A stretch of 64,000 nucleotides of DNA from Micromonospora sediminimaris (GTDB taxonomy: Bacteria; Actinomycetota; Actinomycetes; Mycobacteriales; Micromonosporaceae), in the NCBI GenBank assembly GCA_900112325.1, contig FOLJ01000009.1:124001-188000 (forward strand). The letters run 5' to 3'. Under the pieces are notes generated by a model that was given only the letters and a program-made list of their open reading frames with translations, did not search any database and had not been told where the DNA came from. Shown here piece by piece: positions 41,848 to 50,996 of this stretch (its first letter is position 1; the number at the start of each line of letters is the position of its first letter). The translations under genes and the position numbers were made by a program.

Positions 41848-42981
41848 GTGGCGCACGTGCCTGCTGCCGGTGGTTTCGAGGTGCCGCTCTGGCGGGCCGT
41901 CGCGGTCTTCCGGGTGGCCTCCCTGGCGTACGTCTGTGTGGTGTTGATCCGCGACGCGGACCGCTACGCCCATCCCCTCGCCGCGACGGCGCTGGTGTTG
42001 TTCATGGCGTTCTGGACGGCCGTCACCGCGATCGGGTACGCGGATCCGGCGCGGCGCGGCTGGCCGCTGCTCCTGGCCGATCTGGGCGTGGTGGTGGCGA
42101 TCCTGCTGGCCACCCCGTGGGTGATGGGCCGGTCGGCGCTCGACGCGGGGCTGCCGACCCTCCCGGTGGCCTGGCTGAGTGGGCCGGTGCTGGCCTGGGC
42201 CGTCTGCGGCGGGCGGCGGCGGGGCGCGGTCGCGGCGCTGGTGCTCGGCGCGACCGACCTGGCGACCAGGGGCATGGTCACCCCGAGCGCGTTCAACGGA
42301 GCGATCCTGATGCTGCTCGCCGGCGTGGTGGTCGGGCACGTCGCCCGGCTGACGGTGACCGCCGGGGAGCGGCTGCACCGGGCTGTCGAGTTGGAGGCCG
42401 CCACCCGGGAGCGGGAACGGCTGGCGCGCGACATCCACGACTCGGTGCTCCAGGTGCTCGCTCTGGTGCAGCGGCGGGGTGCCCACCTCGACGGGGAGGC
42501 CGGCGAACTGGCCCGGCTGGCCGGGGAGCAGGAGATGGCGTTGCGCTCGTTGATCTCCGGTGCCGGACCGCTTCCGGCGGGTGCCGCCGACGCACCGGTG
42601 GACCTGCGTACGCTGCTCGGCCGGCACGCCTCGGCCACCGTTTCGCTGTCCGCACCGGCGGGCCCGGTGCCGCTGCCCCCGGCGGTGGCCCGTGAACTGG
42701 CGGCGGCCGTCGCAGCGGCGCTCGACAACACGGCCCGGCACGGCGGCGGTCGAGCCTGGGTGCTGGTCGAGGACGAGGGGTCGGCGGTCACCGTGTCGAT
42801 CCGGGACGAGGGGCCGGGTTTCCCGCCCGAGCGGCTGAACGAGGCAGCGGCCCAGGGACGGTTGGGTGTTGCCCAGGCCATCCGGGGGCGGCTGGCCGAC
42901 CTGGGCGGTACCGCCCGGATCAGCTCGACACCGGGTGCCGGTACCGAGGTGGAACTCACCGTGCCGAGGAGGCAGTCATGA
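41848..42981 (+). CDS. Membrane sensor histidine kinase, NarL-type (DUF5931 N-terminus)
   Basis: 377 aa. The N-terminal half has about five hydrophobic helices (DUF5931/MacS-like sensor). HisKA_3 motif RERERLARDIHDSVLQVLAL holds the phospho-accepting His (about residue 196). The HATPase part has ALDNTARHGGG (N box) and IRDEGPGFPPERL (G1). I chose GTG 41848; GTG 41857 is equally possible. Its stop overlaps the start of the response-regulator gene (ATGA), so the two form one operon. The signal is unknown. Confidence 0.9.
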   Translation: MAHVPAAGGFEVPLWRAVAVFRVASLAYVCVVLIRDADRYAHPLAATALVLFMAFWTAVTAIGYADPARRGWPLLLADLGVVVAILLATPWVMGRSALDAGLPTLPVAWLSGPVLAWAVCGGRRRGAVAALVLGATDLATRGMVTPSAFNGAILMLLAGVVVGHVARLTVTAGERLHRAVELEAATRERERLARDIHDSVLQVLALVQRRGAHLDGEAGELARLAGEQEMALRSLISGAGPLPAGAADAPVDLRTLLGRHASATVSLSAPAGPVPLPPAVARELAAAVAAALDNTARHGGGRAWVLVEDEGSAVTVSIRDEGPGFPPERLNEAAAQGRLGVAQAIRGRLADLGGTARISSTPGAGTEVELTVPRRQS

Positions 42982-43640
42982 GCGGCGTACGGGTGATGGT
43001 CGTGGACGACCACCCGATGTGGCGGGAAGGGGTGGCTCGTGACCTGGCCGAGGCGGGCCACGAGGTGGTGGCCAGCTGCGGTGAGGGCCGCCAGGCGATC
43101 CGGGTGGTCGCCGCGGCCCGTCCCGACGTGGTGGTGCTCGACCTGCAACTGCCGGACATCTCCGGCGTCGAGGTGATCAACGGACTGCGGACGGCGCACC
43201 CCCCGGTGCGGATACTCATGCTCTCGGCCAGCGGTGAGCAGCAGGGCGTGCTCGACGCGGTGAAGGCCGGCGCTACCGGCTACCTGCTCAAATCCGCCGG
43301 GCTGGCGGAGTTTCTGGAGGCGGTGCGGCGCACCGCTGCGGGCGATCCGGTCTTCACACCCGGCCTGGCCGGACTGGTCCTTGGCGAGTACCGCCGACTG
43401 GCCGCCGGGGGTGATCACGCGGCGGCCGCCACCCGGAACGCGGCACCCCGGCTCACCGACCGGGAAACCGAGGTGCTGCGTCTGGTGGCCAAGGGGATGT
43501 CGTACCGGCAGATCGCCGAGCGGCTCGGGCTGTCGCACCGTACGGTGCAGAACCACGTGCAGAACACGCTCGGCAAGCTCCAGTTGCACAACCGGGTGGA
43601 GCTGACCCGGTACGCGATCGAACGCGGCCTGGACGACTAG
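42978..43640 (+). CDS. Response regulator, NarL/LuxR family
   Basis: 220 aa. The receiver domain has VVDDHPMWREG (acidic pocket), phospho-Asp in DVVVLDLQLPDISG (about 55), MLSAS and the Lys in YLLKSAG. The C-terminal HTH is LTDRETEVLRLVAKGMSYRQ and on. It is translationally coupled to the kinase by a 4-nt overlap. The stop TAG is embedded in CTAG, shared with the convergent DUF5709 gene. Confidence 0.95.
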   Translation: MSGVRVMVVDDHPMWREGVARDLAEAGHEVVASCGEGRQAIRVVAAARPDVVVLDLQLPDISGVEVINGLRTAHPPVRILMLSASGEQQGVLDAVKAGATGYLLKSAGLAEFLEAVRRTAAGDPVFTPGLAGLVLGEYRRLAAGGDHAAAATRNAAPRLTDRETEVLRLVAKGMSYRQIAERLGLSHRTVQNHVQNTLGKLQLHNRVELTRYAIERGLDD

Positions 43641-44209
43641 ACCGAGTGCGGCGGCCGGGTCTCGTGCACGGCCAGCTCCTCGGCGCTGGCCCCGCCACCG
43701 GCGGCCCCCGCGTCGTACGCGATCGAATCGGTCTCCTGGTCGGTGTGCGCCCCTTCGTCCGGTTCGACCAGCCGGCCGACGGTGGCGTCCGCGCTGGTGC
43801 CCAACCGGTCGTGGTCGTAGAGGGAAACCGGGGACTTCGGGTCGGAGGTGGGGCCCGGATCGATCACGTCGGCGTCGAGCTGCGCCTGCGCCGCCTGCTC
43901 CCGGCTGTCCGCCTCGGCCGCGATGTCCGGGTCGACCGGTCCGGCCAGCGGGTCGTCGACCGGCAGCTCGAACCGTTCCCGGCCCAGCTTGTAGTCCAAC
44001 GACTCGCCGTCGAGCTGTTCCTCGGCGGTGGTGCCGAACTCGTCGACCGCCACCGGCGTCCGGTCACCGGGCAGCTGAGCCGGTGCCGGGCCGTCCGCTT
44101 CCCGTCCGGTCAGCACGTCGTCCCCGGCCGTCGAATCGTCGTCGGCGGTGTCGGGCAGGCCGTCGGCCTCGGGATCGGACACGGGGGTCGGGTACTCGTC
44201 GTCGCGCAT
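43637..44209 (-). CDS. Acidic DUF5709-type protein
   Basis: 190 aa, very acidic and low in hydrophobics: DDEYPTPVSDPEADGLPDTA, then the DUF5709 core EQLDGESLDYKLGRERFEL. It is probably a soluble and partly disordered cytosolic protein. It ends at the shared CTAG with the response regulator. DUF5709 proteins are widespread in actinomycetes and uncharacterised. Confidence 0.85.
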   Translation of the reverse strand: MRDDEYPTPVSDPEADGLPDTADDDSTAGDDVLTGREADGPAPAQLPGDRTPVAVDEFGTTAEEQLDGESLDYKLGRERFELPVDDPLAGPVDPDIAAEADSREQAAQAQLDADVIDPGPTSDPKSPVSLYDHDRLGTSADATVGRLVEPDEGAHTDQETDSIAYDAGAAGGGASAEELAVHETRPPHSV

Positions 44210-44296
44210 GACTGACCACTACCCGTTGCCCTCCCGCCGTAACCGGCCCAGGCGGGGCGGTTGGTCGGCCGGGGCCGTCACGCCGCCCGTCCGCGC

Positions 44297-45289
44297 TCAG
44301 CGGGCGATCCGGCGGGCCAGGGCGGCGACCGTGCCGACGGCGGTGCCGGCGGCGGCCAGCCCGAAAGCGGCGGAGATCCGGACCAGCTGGCGACGCCGGC
44401 CGTGCCAGCCGCCCTCCGCAGTCGCCGCGGCGTCGGCCCGGAAGACGTTACCGCTGGTGTCCGCGGTCGGTAGAGGCCCGAACTGGGTGTACCGCCCGTA
44501 CCAGCTGAGGACCCTCTCGGCCAGCGCGGGCACCAGCCGCCACTGCATGCCGACCAGGCGAGCGGCCCCGCCGGCGTACGCCTCCCGGCGGGGCCGCTCC
44601 AGCAACCGGACGATCGTCTCCGCGACCACCTCCGGCGGATAGACCGGCGGCGGCGGCAGAACCTGACGGCCGCTGTGATTGGCGGCGTGCCGGAAGAACG
44701 GAGTGTCGATGGTGGCTGGCAGCACGGTGCAGATCGAGACGGCCCCCCGGCCGGTGACGCGCAGCTCCTGGCGGACCGTGTCGGACAGTCCCCGGACAGC
44801 GTGTTTGGCGGCGTTGTACGGGGACTGGTACGGCATCGCCACCTCGGCCAGCACCGAGGCGTTGTTGACCACGACGCCGCCACCGGTCGCGGTGAGGTGC
44901 GGCAGCGCAGCCCGGATCCCGTTCGCCGTGCCGAGCAGGTTGACGTCCAGCACCCGGCGGAACTCGGCCACCGGGATCTCGTCGAACAACCCGATGGTGC
45001 CGACCGCGGCGTTGTTGATCCAGGCATCGATCCGGCCGAACTCCGCCACCGCGGTCGCGGCGAGCCGTCGCATCGCGTCCGCGTCGGTCACGTCGGTGGG
45101 CACCACGAGGGTGCGACCGCCCAGCTCACGGCAGTGCCGGGCCACCTCCCGCAGGGCCGGCTCGGAGCGCGCGGCCAGCACCACGGTGCTGCCGTGACGG
45201 GCCAGGGCGTACGCGGTCGCGGTGCCGATGCCACTGGACGCGCCAGTGATGACGATGGTGGCGTCGGCCAGGTTTCGGGCGAGGGGCAT
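44297..45289 (-). CDS. SDR-family oxidoreductase with C-terminal membrane tail
   Basis: 330 aa. TGASSGIG (15-22) binds NAD(P). NNAS and YNAAK hold the catalytic Ser/Tyr/Lys. The tail beyond residue 250 ends in a hydrophobic stretch (SAAFGLAAAGTAVGTVAAL) flanked by arginines, so it may be membrane-attached. ATG 45289. Substrate is unknown. It is divergent from the GT4 glycosyltransferase. Confidence 0.9.
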   Translation of the reverse strand: MPLARNLADATIVITGASSGIGTATAYALARHGSTVVLAARSEPALREVARHCRELGGRTLVVPTDVTDADAMRRLAATAVAEFGRIDAWINNAAVGTIGLFDEIPVAEFRRVLDVNLLGTANGIRAALPHLTATGGGVVVNNASVLAEVAMPYQSPYNAAKHAVRGLSDTVRQELRVTGRGAVSICTVLPATIDTPFFRHAANHSGRQVLPPPPVYPPEVVAETIVRLLERPRREAYAGGAARLVGMQWRLVPALAERVLSWYGRYTQFGPLPTADTSGNVFRADAAATAEGGWHGRRRQLVRISAAFGLAAAGTAVGTVAALARRIAR

Positions 45290-45424
45290 TCCTCATCGGT
45301 ACCCCGTGGTGTCCGGGTCATGCCGCCGAGCGTGCCCCGGATCTGCGAGGTTTCGGCTCGTCGGAGGCCGGTTAATGGGACGCTCTGACCGGAGACCACC
45401 GCCTCATCCGCATGGAGGTGACCC

Positions 45425-46627
45425 ATGCGCGTCGGCCTTGTCTGTGCCCACGCCGCTGCGCCGCCGTCCGGCGACGGAACCGTCGTCGGCACCTACCAGC
45501 ACATCGCACGGGTCGCGGCCGAACTGGCCGGGCGGGGTCACGACGTGCGGGTCTACACCCGTCGGGACGACCCCGAGGCGACGGAGACCGACATCGTGGA
45601 CGGCTACCGCGTGGAGCGGGCACCGGTCGGCCCGGTCGCGCCGATCCCCACGGCCGATCTGGTGCTCTACGTGGCGGCGTTCGGTGAATGGTTGGCCGAC
45701 CGGTGGTCCGCCGACTGGGCTCCCGAGGTGGTGCACGGCCACTACTGGATCGGGGGCCTGGCCGCCGCGCACGCCGTGCGGGAGACCGACATCCCGATGG
45801 TGCAGACGTTCCACTCGATCGGCATGGAACAGCTGCGTCACCTCGGCGCCCAGTACGACGGGCCGGGCACCCGCATCCCGCTGGAGCGGGCGCTGACCCG
45901 GGCGGTGGACATCGCGGTCGCCCAGTGCAACGACGAGGTCGACGAGTTGACCCGGATGGGCCTGCAACGCACGTCGGTCGCGATGGTTCCGACCGGGGTC
46001 GACACGGACCGCTTCCACCCCGACGGCGAGGCCGCTCCGCGTGAGCAGCGTCCCCGGATACTTTCGGTGGGCGGGCTCGGGCGCGGCCACGGTCAGGAGG
46101 ACCTGATCCGAGCGATGCGCCTGGTCGGTGACGCGGAGCTGGTGATCGCCGGTGGGCCACCGACGGACCGACTGGCAAACCACGCCGAGGCCCGTCGGCT
46201 GCGGGAACTGGCCGATCGGGTCGGGGTCGGTGAGCAGGTGCACCTGGTCGGCGCGGTGCCGCACGAGCAGATGGCCACCTGGTACCGCTCGGCCGACGTG
46301 GTGGCCTGCACTCCGCACTACTCGTCGGCGGGGCGGGTGTCGCTGGAGGCGATGGCCTGTGGCGTCCCGGTGGTGGGCTACGCCATGGGTGGCATCGCCG
46401 ACGCCGTGGTCGACGAGGTGACCGGCAAGCTGGTGCCACCGGGTGACGTACGGACCCTGGGGATGACGCTACGTAGGCTGCTCGCCGACAACGCCGGCCG
46501 CTTCGCGTACGGGCACGCCGCGGTCGACCGGGTGCGGTGCAGCTACACCTGGGAACGCACGGCAAGCGCGCTGGAACGGCTCTACGAGCGGGTGGTGGGC
46601 CGACGCAGGCCGGTCGAGGCGGCCTGA
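45425..46627 (+). CDS. Glycosyltransferase family 4
   Basis: 400 aa, GT-B fold. The N-domain starts MRVGLVCAHAAAPPSGDGTV, and VVHGHYWIGGLAAA carries the acceptor-side His. The donor-binding C-domain has ILSVGGLGRGHGQEDLIRAM and VSLEAMACGVPVVG, the E-x7-E-type motif. It resembles the mycothiol MshA/mannosyltransferase-like GT4 group, but the sugar is not defined by sequence. The 3' end overlaps the convergent permease gene by 46 nt. ATG 45425 behind GGAGGTGACCC. Confidence 0.92.
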   Translation: MRVGLVCAHAAAPPSGDGTVVGTYQHIARVAAELAGRGHDVRVYTRRDDPEATETDIVDGYRVERAPVGPVAPIPTADLVLYVAAFGEWLADRWSADWAPEVVHGHYWIGGLAAAHAVRETDIPMVQTFHSIGMEQLRHLGAQYDGPGTRIPLERALTRAVDIAVAQCNDEVDELTRMGLQRTSVAMVPTGVDTDRFHPDGEAAPREQRPRILSVGGLGRGHGQEDLIRAMRLVGDAELVIAGGPPTDRLANHAEARRLRELADRVGVGEQVHLVGAVPHEQMATWYRSADVVACTPHYSSAGRVSLEAMACGVPVVGYAMGGIADAVVDEVTGKLVPPGDVRTLGMTLRRLLADNAGRFAYGHAAVDRVRCSYTWERTASALERLYERVVGRRRPVEAA

Positions 46628-47559
46628 GGCAACGGATCAGCGATGACGCCGGCCGGGCCTGCGACACGGGCCGCGGGCGGCGTCACGAGCGGCGGCGGAA
46701 CACCCACCACCGCCCGGGTGACAGCGTGCTGATGCTGCGGCTCCGCGTACCGGGTGAGCCCGACGACCGCGGCGAGGGTGACCAGGAACCCGATCCCGGC
46801 GAGCCACTCCCGGCCCGGCCAGATCTTGTCGTTGAGCAGCAGCAACCCGACGATGGCGGCGGGCACGGCGCCGGCCGCGTCCATGGCGGCCACCGCGGCC
46901 GTGGTGGAACCGCGCTGCATCGCCAGTCCGAGCAGCAGCTGGCCGACCACGGAATGACCGACGAGCAGGTAGAGCAGCGGGTCGCTGAGAAACGCGTCCC
47001 AGCTCGACGCGGAGGCCAGCGGTCGGGCCGCCACCGCGGCGGCGGAGAAAGCCAGCCCGGCCAGTGAGCCGAGCACCACCGAGCCCGGCGCGCCGTGCAA
47101 CCGGACCGCGAAGAAACCCAGCACCGCGATCACCGCGAGGGCCACCAGCAGGGCGAGCATGCCGGCGGTGCCGAGCGCCTTCGACGGCGCCGGTTGGGCG
47201 GAGAGGACCAGCGCGGTGATTCCGGCGAAGAGCAGCACCAGCAGCGCGACCTCGGCCACCGGCAGCCGCCACTTCAGCAGGACCACGCCGAGTAGGGCGG
47301 TGACGCCGAGCCCGGCGGCCACGCTCGCCTGCACCAGGAACAGCGGCAGGTCACGCCGGGACAGGAAGGCCAGGACGAACCCGGCGACCTGGCAGGCCAG
47401 CCCGACCAGATAGGTGCGGTGTCCGGCCAGGCGCAGCAGCAACCCGGGATCGAAGGTGTGATGCACCGTGGTGCGGGCGGCGGCGACCGACTGCAACAGG
47501 TTGGCGACGCCGTACGCGACGATCATCGCCGCCAGGAAACACCAACCGGAGGTAGCCAC
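46582..47559 (-). CDS. EamA/DMT-like membrane permease
   Basis: 325 aa with about nine to ten hydrophobic helices in two repeated halves (TSGWCFLAAMIVAYGVAN; LLYLLVGHSVVGQLLLGLA), typical of the drug/metabolite transporter fold. GTG 47559 is 16 nt after the HisN-like stop, so both are probably one operon. A TTG at 47589 overlapping that gene is the alternative. The C-terminal 45 residues are polar. Substrate is unknown. Confidence 0.78.
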   Translation of the reverse strand: MATSGWCFLAAMIVAYGVANLLQSVAAARTTVHHTFDPGLLLRLAGHRTYLVGLACQVAGFVLAFLSRRDLPLFLVQASVAAGLGVTALLGVVLLKWRLPVAEVALLVLLFAGITALVLSAQPAPSKALGTAGMLALLVALAVIAVLGFFAVRLHGAPGSVVLGSLAGLAFSAAAVAARPLASASSWDAFLSDPLLYLLVGHSVVGQLLLGLAMQRGSTTAAVAAMDAAGAVPAAIVGLLLLNDKIWPGREWLAGIGFLVTLAAVVGLTRYAEPQHQHAVTRAVVGVPPPLVTPPAARVAGPAGVIADPLPQAASTGLRRPTTRS

Positions 47560-47575
47560 CTGGCGAGGATAGAGG

Positions 47576-48388
47576 TTACCGGGCGTCAATGCGCGGCGGG
47601 CTACCGAGCCGGTGAAGGATGTCGGGATGCAGCGCGCCGTTGCTGGCCAGAGTGCTGTTGTCGCCGCCTGCCGGGGCCGGACGGCCGGCCAGATCGGTGA
47701 TCGTGCCGCCCGCTTCGGTCACGATGGGTACCAGCGCGGCCACGTCCCAGAGGGACAACTCGGGCTCGATCATCACGTCCAGTGCGCCCTCGGCCAACAG
47801 CATGTAACCGTAGAAGTCGCCGTAGGCCCGGCTGCGCCAGGTGTCCCGCATCAGTTGCAGCACCGCGTCGAGCCGGCCGGCCTTCTCCCAGCCCTCCAGC
47901 GAGGAGTAGCAGAGGCTGGCGTCGGCCAACCGGGTCACCCCGGAAACCCGGATGGGCGTTCCGTGGGCGGCGTCCGGGCCCGCGTACGCCCCGGTGCCCT
48001 GCGCCGCCCACCAGCGGCGCCCCAGGGCCGGCGCGGAGACCAGCCCGGCGACCGGGCGGCCGTCCTCCAGCAGGGCGATCAGCGTGGCCCAGATCGGTAC
48101 GCCCCGGACGAAGTTCTTGGTGCCGTCGATCGGGTCCACCACCCACTGGCGGGTGCCGGCGGCGGGTGTCGCGCCGTACTCCTCGCCGAGCAGCCCGTCG
48201 TCGGGCCGGTGCTCGGCCAGCAGGGCCCGGATCTCCCGTTCCACGGCGGTGTCCGCGTCGGAGACCGGGGTCAGGTCGGGCTTCGATTCGACCCGCAGGT
48301 CCAGGGCGCGGAACCGGGCCGTCGACAGGGCGTCGGCGGCGTCGGCGAGCCGGTGGGCGAGGGTCAGGTCAGCGGCGTACCCGGTCAT
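47576..48388 (-). CDS. hisN: Inositol-monophosphatase family, histidinol-phosphatase-like
   Basis: 270 aa. The Mg-dependent phosphatase motifs are VVDPIDGTKNF (metal-binding DxDGT) and LWDVAALVPI (WDxAA). EEYGA holds the upstream Glu. In actinobacteria this subfamily (HisN) dephosphorylates histidinol phosphate; a general inositol/nucleotide phosphatase is the alternative. ATG 48388 (MTGYAADLTLAHRLADAADA). Symbol is assigned by subfamily resemblance only. Confidence 0.85.
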   Translation of the reverse strand: MTGYAADLTLAHRLADAADALSTARFRALDLRVESKPDLTPVSDADTAVEREIRALLAEHRPDDGLLGEEYGATPAAGTRQWVVDPIDGTKNFVRGVPIWATLIALLEDGRPVAGLVSAPALGRRWWAAQGTGAYAGPDAAHGTPIRVSGVTRLADASLCYSSLEGWEKAGRLDAVLQLMRDTWRSRAYGDFYGYMLLAEGALDVMIEPELSLWDVAALVPIVTEAGGTITDLAGRPAPAGGDNSTLASNGALHPDILHRLGSPPRIDAR

Positions 48389-48497
48389 GCGGGACACGGT
48401 AGCGACGCCGCCACCGGCACATGGCCGGGGGCCGGCGACGCCCACGTCGGTGGCGCTACCGTCAGCACCGCGACGTCGGCGGGTCGTCCCGCCAGGG

Positions 48498-49571
48498 TCA
48501 CTCCGGGCGCCCGTGCGGGTCGGGCTCGGTCCGGGAATCGGTCTCCCCGGCCCGGGAGGCCAGCAACCGGCGGTACGAGGCCAACCGGCGCGGGTCGGCC
48601 CGCCCCGCCGCCACCCAGCCGTCGAGTGCGCAGTCGGCCTCGTCGGCGGTGTGTGGGCAGTTCGCCGGGCAGTCGGCGGTGGCTTCGACCAGATCCGGAA
48701 AGCCGTGCAGCAGGCTCTCCGCCGAGACGTGGGCGAGCCCGAAGCTGCGTACCCCCGGGGTGTCCACGATCCAGCCCGGATCCTGCTGCGCGTCGGGTGG
48801 CGCGGGCAGCCGCAGTGCCACCGCGCTGGTCGAGGTGTGCCGCCCCCGGCCGATCGCGCTTACCGTGCCGACCGCCCGTTCGGCCTCCGGCACCAGTCGG
48901 TTGACAAGCGTCGACTTGCCCACCCCGGAGTGACCGACGAGCACCGAGACCCGGCCGGTCAGCAGGCTGCGCAGCGCGTCCAGTGGGGAGTCCGGCCGGA
49001 TGAGCAGGTACGGCAGTTCGAGTTCGGTGTAGTAGTCGAGCACCTTCTCCGGCCCGGCCAGGTCCGCCTTGGTCAGGCAGAGCAGCGGTTCGATGTCCGC
49101 GTCGTACGCGGCGACCAGGCAGCGGTCGATGAAGCCGGTACGCGGCGGCGGGTCGGCCAGCGCGCTGACGATGACGAGCTGGTCGGCGTTGGCGACGACG
49201 ACCCGTTCCAGCCGCCCCTCGGCGGTGCTGGCGTCGTCCTCGGCGGTGCGTCGCAGCACGGACCGGCGCGCTTCGATCCGCACGATGCGGGCCAGCGCAC
49301 CGGACGAACCGGAGGTGTCGCCGACCAGCCCGACCCGGTCGCCGACCACGACGGACTTACGGCCCAGCTCGCGGGCCCGCATCGCGGTGACGGTGGGGTC
49401 GTCCGGCCCGGCACCGGGCAGGACGCAGGTGTACCGTCCGCGGTCGACCGCGATGACGAAACCGTCCTTGGCGTCGGCGTGCCGGGGCCGGGTCCGGGTA
49501 CGCGGGCGGGAGGACCTGCCGGGCCGGACCCGGACGTCGTCCTCGTCGTACTCCCGCCGCCTGGTCGCCAG
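48498..49571 (-). CDS. rsgA: Ribosome biogenesis GTPase RsgA, apparent CTG start
   Basis: Circularly permuted GTPase that matures the 30S subunit. Motifs run G4 (LTKAD), G5 region, G1 GHSGVGKST, G3 DTPG, then the zinc site CPANCPHTADEADC. The first ATG in frame is at 49382, but that would remove the first strands of the OB fold (GFVIAVDRGRYTCVLPG). The frame is open upstream to the aroA stop, and family-like sequence starts at a CTG (49571-49569, LATRRREYDEDDVRVRPG), with GAAGAAGGGG upstream. I see no ATG, GTG or TTG between that stop and the CTG. 357 aa with CTG, the family length. Confidence 0.88.
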   Translation of the reverse strand: MATRRREYDEDDVRVRPGRSSRPRTRTRPRHADAKDGFVIAVDRGRYTCVLPGAGPDDPTVTAMRARELGRKSVVVGDRVGLVGDTSGSSGALARIVRIEARRSVLRRTAEDDASTAEGRLERVVVANADQLVIVSALADPPPRTGFIDRCLVAAYDADIEPLLCLTKADLAGPEKVLDYYTELELPYLLIRPDSPLDALRSLLTGRVSVLVGHSGVGKSTLVNRLVPEAERAVGTVSAIGRGRHTSTSAVALRLPAPPDAQQDPGWIVDTPGVRSFGLAHVSAESLLHGFPDLVEATADCPANCPHTADEADCALDGWVAAGRADPRRLASYRRLLASRAGETDSRTEPDPHGRPE

Positions 49572-49589
49572 GGCCGCCCCTTCTTCCGC

Positions 49590-50885
49590 TCAGCTCTTGC
49601 CGGTCACCAGTGCCGACCATAGTGCCGGGAACTCGGGCATGGTCTTCGAGGTGCACGACACGTCGTCCAACTCGACGCCCGGCACCACCAGCCCGGCCAC
49701 CGCCGCCGCGTGTGCCATCCGGTGATCATGGTAGGTGCGGAACACGCCACCGTGCAGCGGCCGGGGCCGGATCTCCAAGCCGTCGGCCGACTCGGTGATG
49801 TCCGCGCCGAGCCCGGTGAACTCCCGGTTCAGCGCGGCCAGCCGGTCCGTCTCGTGGCCCCGGATGTGACTGACTCCGGTGAACACCGAGGGCGAGTCGG
49901 CGAGCATGGCCAGCGCGGTCAGCGCCGGGGTCAGTTCGCTGACGTCGGACAGGTTGGCGTGCAACCCCTTCACCGGGCCGGTGCCGCGCACCGTCAACCC
50001 CTCGGTGGTGAGCGCGACCTCCGCCCCCATCTGCTGCAACAGTGAGCGCAGTCGCTCCACCGGCTGGGCGCTGCCCCGCGCCGGCCAGCCGCGCAGGGTC
50101 ACCTCGCCGCCGGTGACCAGGGCGGCGGCGAAGAACGGCACCGCACCGGAGAGATCCGGCTCGATCTCCCAGCTGCGACCGGTAAGCGGCCCGGGCTCGA
50201 CCGCCCAGACGTCGGGGGTGCTGTCGTCGACCGCGGCGCCGGCGGCGCGCAGCATCTGCACGGTCATCCGCAGGTGCGGTGCGGAGGGCACCGGCGGCCC
50301 GACGTGCCGGACCACCAGCCCCCGGTCGAAGCGTGGGGCGGCGAGCAGCAGACCGGAGACCAGCTGGCTGGAGGCCGAGGCGTCGATCACGACCTCGCCG
50401 CCGGTCACCCGACCGGTGCCCAGCACCACCAGTGGCAGGCTGCCCGAGGCGGGGGTGTCGACGCGTACGCCGAGCGAGCGCAGCGCCTCGATCAGCGGGC
50501 CGAGCGGGCGGGTGCGGGCGGAGGGGTCACCGTCGAGGGTGACCTGCCCGTCGGCCAGCCCCGCCACCGGTGGCACGAAGCGCATGATCGTGCCGGCGAG
50601 CCCCACGTCGACCTGGGCCGGGCCGAACAACCGGTGCGGCCGGACCAGCCAGCGGTCGTCGTCGGCGATCGAGACGTGGGCACCCATCGCCCGCAGCGCG
50701 GCGGCCATCAGCTCGGTGTCCCGGGCCCGCAACGGCAGGGACAGGGTCGAGGGCCCGGCGGCCAACGCGCTGAGTACCAGAGCCCGGTTGGTCATCGACT
50801 TGGAGCCGGGCAGGCGCAGCGACGCCGACACCGGGTCACTGGCCGTCGGTGCGGTCCACGGCTGTAGCGGCCGGGTCGCGGTCAC
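49590..50885 (-). CDS. aroA: 3-phosphoshikimate 1-carboxyvinyltransferase (EPSP synthase)
   Basis: Sixth step of the shikimate pathway. 431 aa from GTG 50885. LRLPGSKSMTNRALVLSALA binds phosphoenolpyruvate/shikimate-3-phosphate. LAGTIMRFVPPVA is the second signature and is class-I-like, and SELTPALTALAMLADSP carries the later acidic motif. GHETDRLAAL and DHRMAHAAA follow. The aroA-rsgA order is shared with mycobacteria as I recall it. Its last codons end 18 nt before the rsgA CTG. Confidence 0.96.
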   Translation of the reverse strand: MTATRPLQPWTAPTASDPVSASLRLPGSKSMTNRALVLSALAAGPSTLSLPLRARDTELMAAALRAMGAHVSIADDDRWLVRPHRLFGPAQVDVGLAGTIMRFVPPVAGLADGQVTLDGDPSARTRPLGPLIEALRSLGVRVDTPASGSLPLVVLGTGRVTGGEVVIDASASSQLVSGLLLAAPRFDRGLVVRHVGPPVPSAPHLRMTVQMLRAAGAAVDDSTPDVWAVEPGPLTGRSWEIEPDLSGAVPFFAAALVTGGEVTLRGWPARGSAQPVERLRSLLQQMGAEVALTTEGLTVRGTGPVKGLHANLSDVSELTPALTALAMLADSPSVFTGVSHIRGHETDRLAALNREFTGLGADITESADGLEIRPRPLHGGVFRTYHDHRMAHAAAVAGLVVPGVELDDVSCTSKTMPEFPALWSALVTGKS

Positions 50886-50996
50886 ATTCCCCACAGGTAC
50901 ATTCTGCCGTGCCGTGGCCCGGTGGCCGCTACGGTCACCGGCCACTCCCGGGGAACGGGACAGCCGCTCTGTGTGCCGCGCGCTAGCGTGAGCGAC

